A stretch of 6,430 bases of DNA, taken from assembly GCA_946628525.1 (NCBI GenBank), contig CAMOWO010000045.1:1-6430 (forward strand), written 5' to 3'. The notes under the pieces were generated by a model, which did not search any database, was not told the origin of the DNA, and saw only the letters and a list, made by a program, of their open reading frames with translations. Position 1 is the first letter of the stretch. Every line of letters starts with the position of its first letter. Shown here one piece after another: positions 5,859-6,430 of the stretch. Source of the stretch: an uncultured Bacillota bacterium. GTDB taxonomy: Bacteria > Bacillota_A > Clostridia > Peptostreptococcales > Anaerovoracaceae. The position numbers and the translations under genes are program-made.

Positions 5859-6365
5859 ATGAAAAAGATTTTGCGCCTTCAGAGCGCCATGCTAAAAGAA
5901 ATCGATAAGTACGAAAAACTCGTCACCGAGCGGTCCCATTTCATCGACTGGGAGCGCGTCCACATGGTAAGCTGCGCCACCATCGGCTACGATATGGCAC
6001 TGGAGAGGGGAGTGGACCCGATCCTGGCGGCTGCCGCATGCACCTGCCACGACTACGGTCGCATCATCACCGGCAAACAGACGGGGCATGCAGAAGCAGG
6101 GTACGAGCCGGTCAAGGTCTTCCTCAAAGGCACCGGGCTCTTCACGGACGAGGAGGTGGAGACCATCGCCACCGCCGTTCGCAATCACAGCAAGAAAGGC
6201 GAGATCGGCACGCCGATCGAAGAGATCGTAAAGGATGCGGACGTCCTGGATTTCTATCGATACGGATATGAATTTGCCAGATCCACACAGAAGGTCAGAC
6301 TGGAAAAACTGCTGGGTCATCCCGTAGAGACAGGGGTCGCAGATCCCGACAGGCTCCATAAATAA
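5859..6365 (+). CDS. HD-domain protein (predicted metal-dependent phosphohydrolase), substrate unknown
   Basis: This is a 168-residue soluble protein of the HD superfamily, whose members use His/Asp-bound metals, mostly to hydrolyse phosphate esters. The metal-binding set is visible in order: H35 (WERVHM), the H64-D65 pair in CHDYGR, H77 (GHAEAGYE), H110 (VRNHSKK) and D128 (KDADVLDFYRYG). No catalytic-site loss is apparent. There is no signal peptide or membrane span, and the protein is about the length of a stand-alone HD domain. The start is supported by AAAGGA about eight bases upstream. The 12-base gap from the symporter stop and the terminator after the gene place it in the T-box operon, so it should rise when tyrosine-charged tRNA is low. 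Possible roles include hydrolysis of a nucleotide signal or of an imported phosphorylated compound, but nothing in the sequence selects among them. I do not recognise a named gene. Confidence 0.9.
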   Translation: MKKILRLQSAMLKEIDKYEKLVTERSHFIDWERVHMVSCATIGYDMALERGVDPILAAAACTCHDYGRIITGKQTGHAEAGYEPVKVFLKGTGLFTDEEVETIATAVRNHSKKGEIGTPIEEIVKDADVLDFYRYGYEFARSTQKVRLEKLLGHPVETGVADPDRLHK

Positions 6366-6375
6366 AGACGATAAT

Positions 6376-6422
6376 GGGAGTGTCGCATCAGGCATAATGA
6401 AACTGATGCGATGCTCCCTTTT
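6376..6422 (+). terminator. Intrinsic terminator at the end of the T-box operon
   Basis: GGGAGTGTCGCATCAG (6376-6391) pairs with CTGATGCGATGCTCCC (6403-6418). The 16-pair stem has two adjacent G-U wobble pairs, and the loop has 11 bases. TTTT (6419-6422) follows, with a second TTTT at 6426-6429. It begins ten bases after the HD-protein stop codon. Confidence 0.88.
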
Positions 6423-6430
6423 CAGTTTTC

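Noticed and set aside
5892..6395. A 167-codon minus-strand open frame opposite the HD-domain gene
   Set aside because: It starts inside the operon terminator and is complementary to a gene with an intact HD motif set; a coding shadow.

Overview
The window looks like chromosomal DNA from an anaerobic, amino-acid-using Bacillota (Clostridia-type) bacterium. The support is an EFR1-like 2[4Fe-4S] ferredoxin tail, a butyrate kinase, a tyrosine-type T-box leader, sodium-coupled transporters, strong purine-rich Shine-Dalgarno (SD) sites, and AT-rich intergenic DNA around genes of roughly even base composition. I cannot name a genus.

Layout, left to right. (1) Positions 1-267, plus strand: the 3' end of a ferredoxin-type gene whose start lies outside the window, closed by a hairpin that can terminate in both directions. 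(2) 318-2081, minus strand: a Na+/phosphate-symporter-family protein with a C-terminal PhoU-like domain, with its own candidate promoter. (3) 2306-3376, minus strand: butyrate kinase, ending in a strong terminator and starting from a promoter with a perfect palindrome at the predicted transcription start. No phosphate butyryltransferase gene is next to it. (4) 3412-3733: a gene-free divergent region with an unusually GC-rich, potentially structured core. (5) 3734-3853, plus strand: a 39-residue single-span membrane protein gene with a good ribosome binding site. (6) 3887-6422, plus strand: a complete operon. It has a perfect-consensus sigma-A promoter, a T-box leader with a UAC (tyrosine) specifier, a sodium:solute symporter, an HD-domain protein 12 bases downstream, and a terminator.

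How the parts work together. The T-box should sense uncharged tRNA-Tyr. When tyrosine is scarce, the leader should read through into the symporter and the HD protein. This makes the symporter a candidate tyrosine (or tyrosine-containing substrate) importer and places an uncharacterised HD phosphohydrolase-like protein under the same control. Complementary segments between the terminator, the sequence just after it and the symporter SD suggest a possible second, translational layer.

The minus-strand genes handle phosphate (or another Na+-coupled solute) and acyl phosphate/ATP chemistry. They appear to be separate transcription units rather than partners of the tyrosine operon. No tRNA or rRNA gene, mobile element or CRISPR array was seen.
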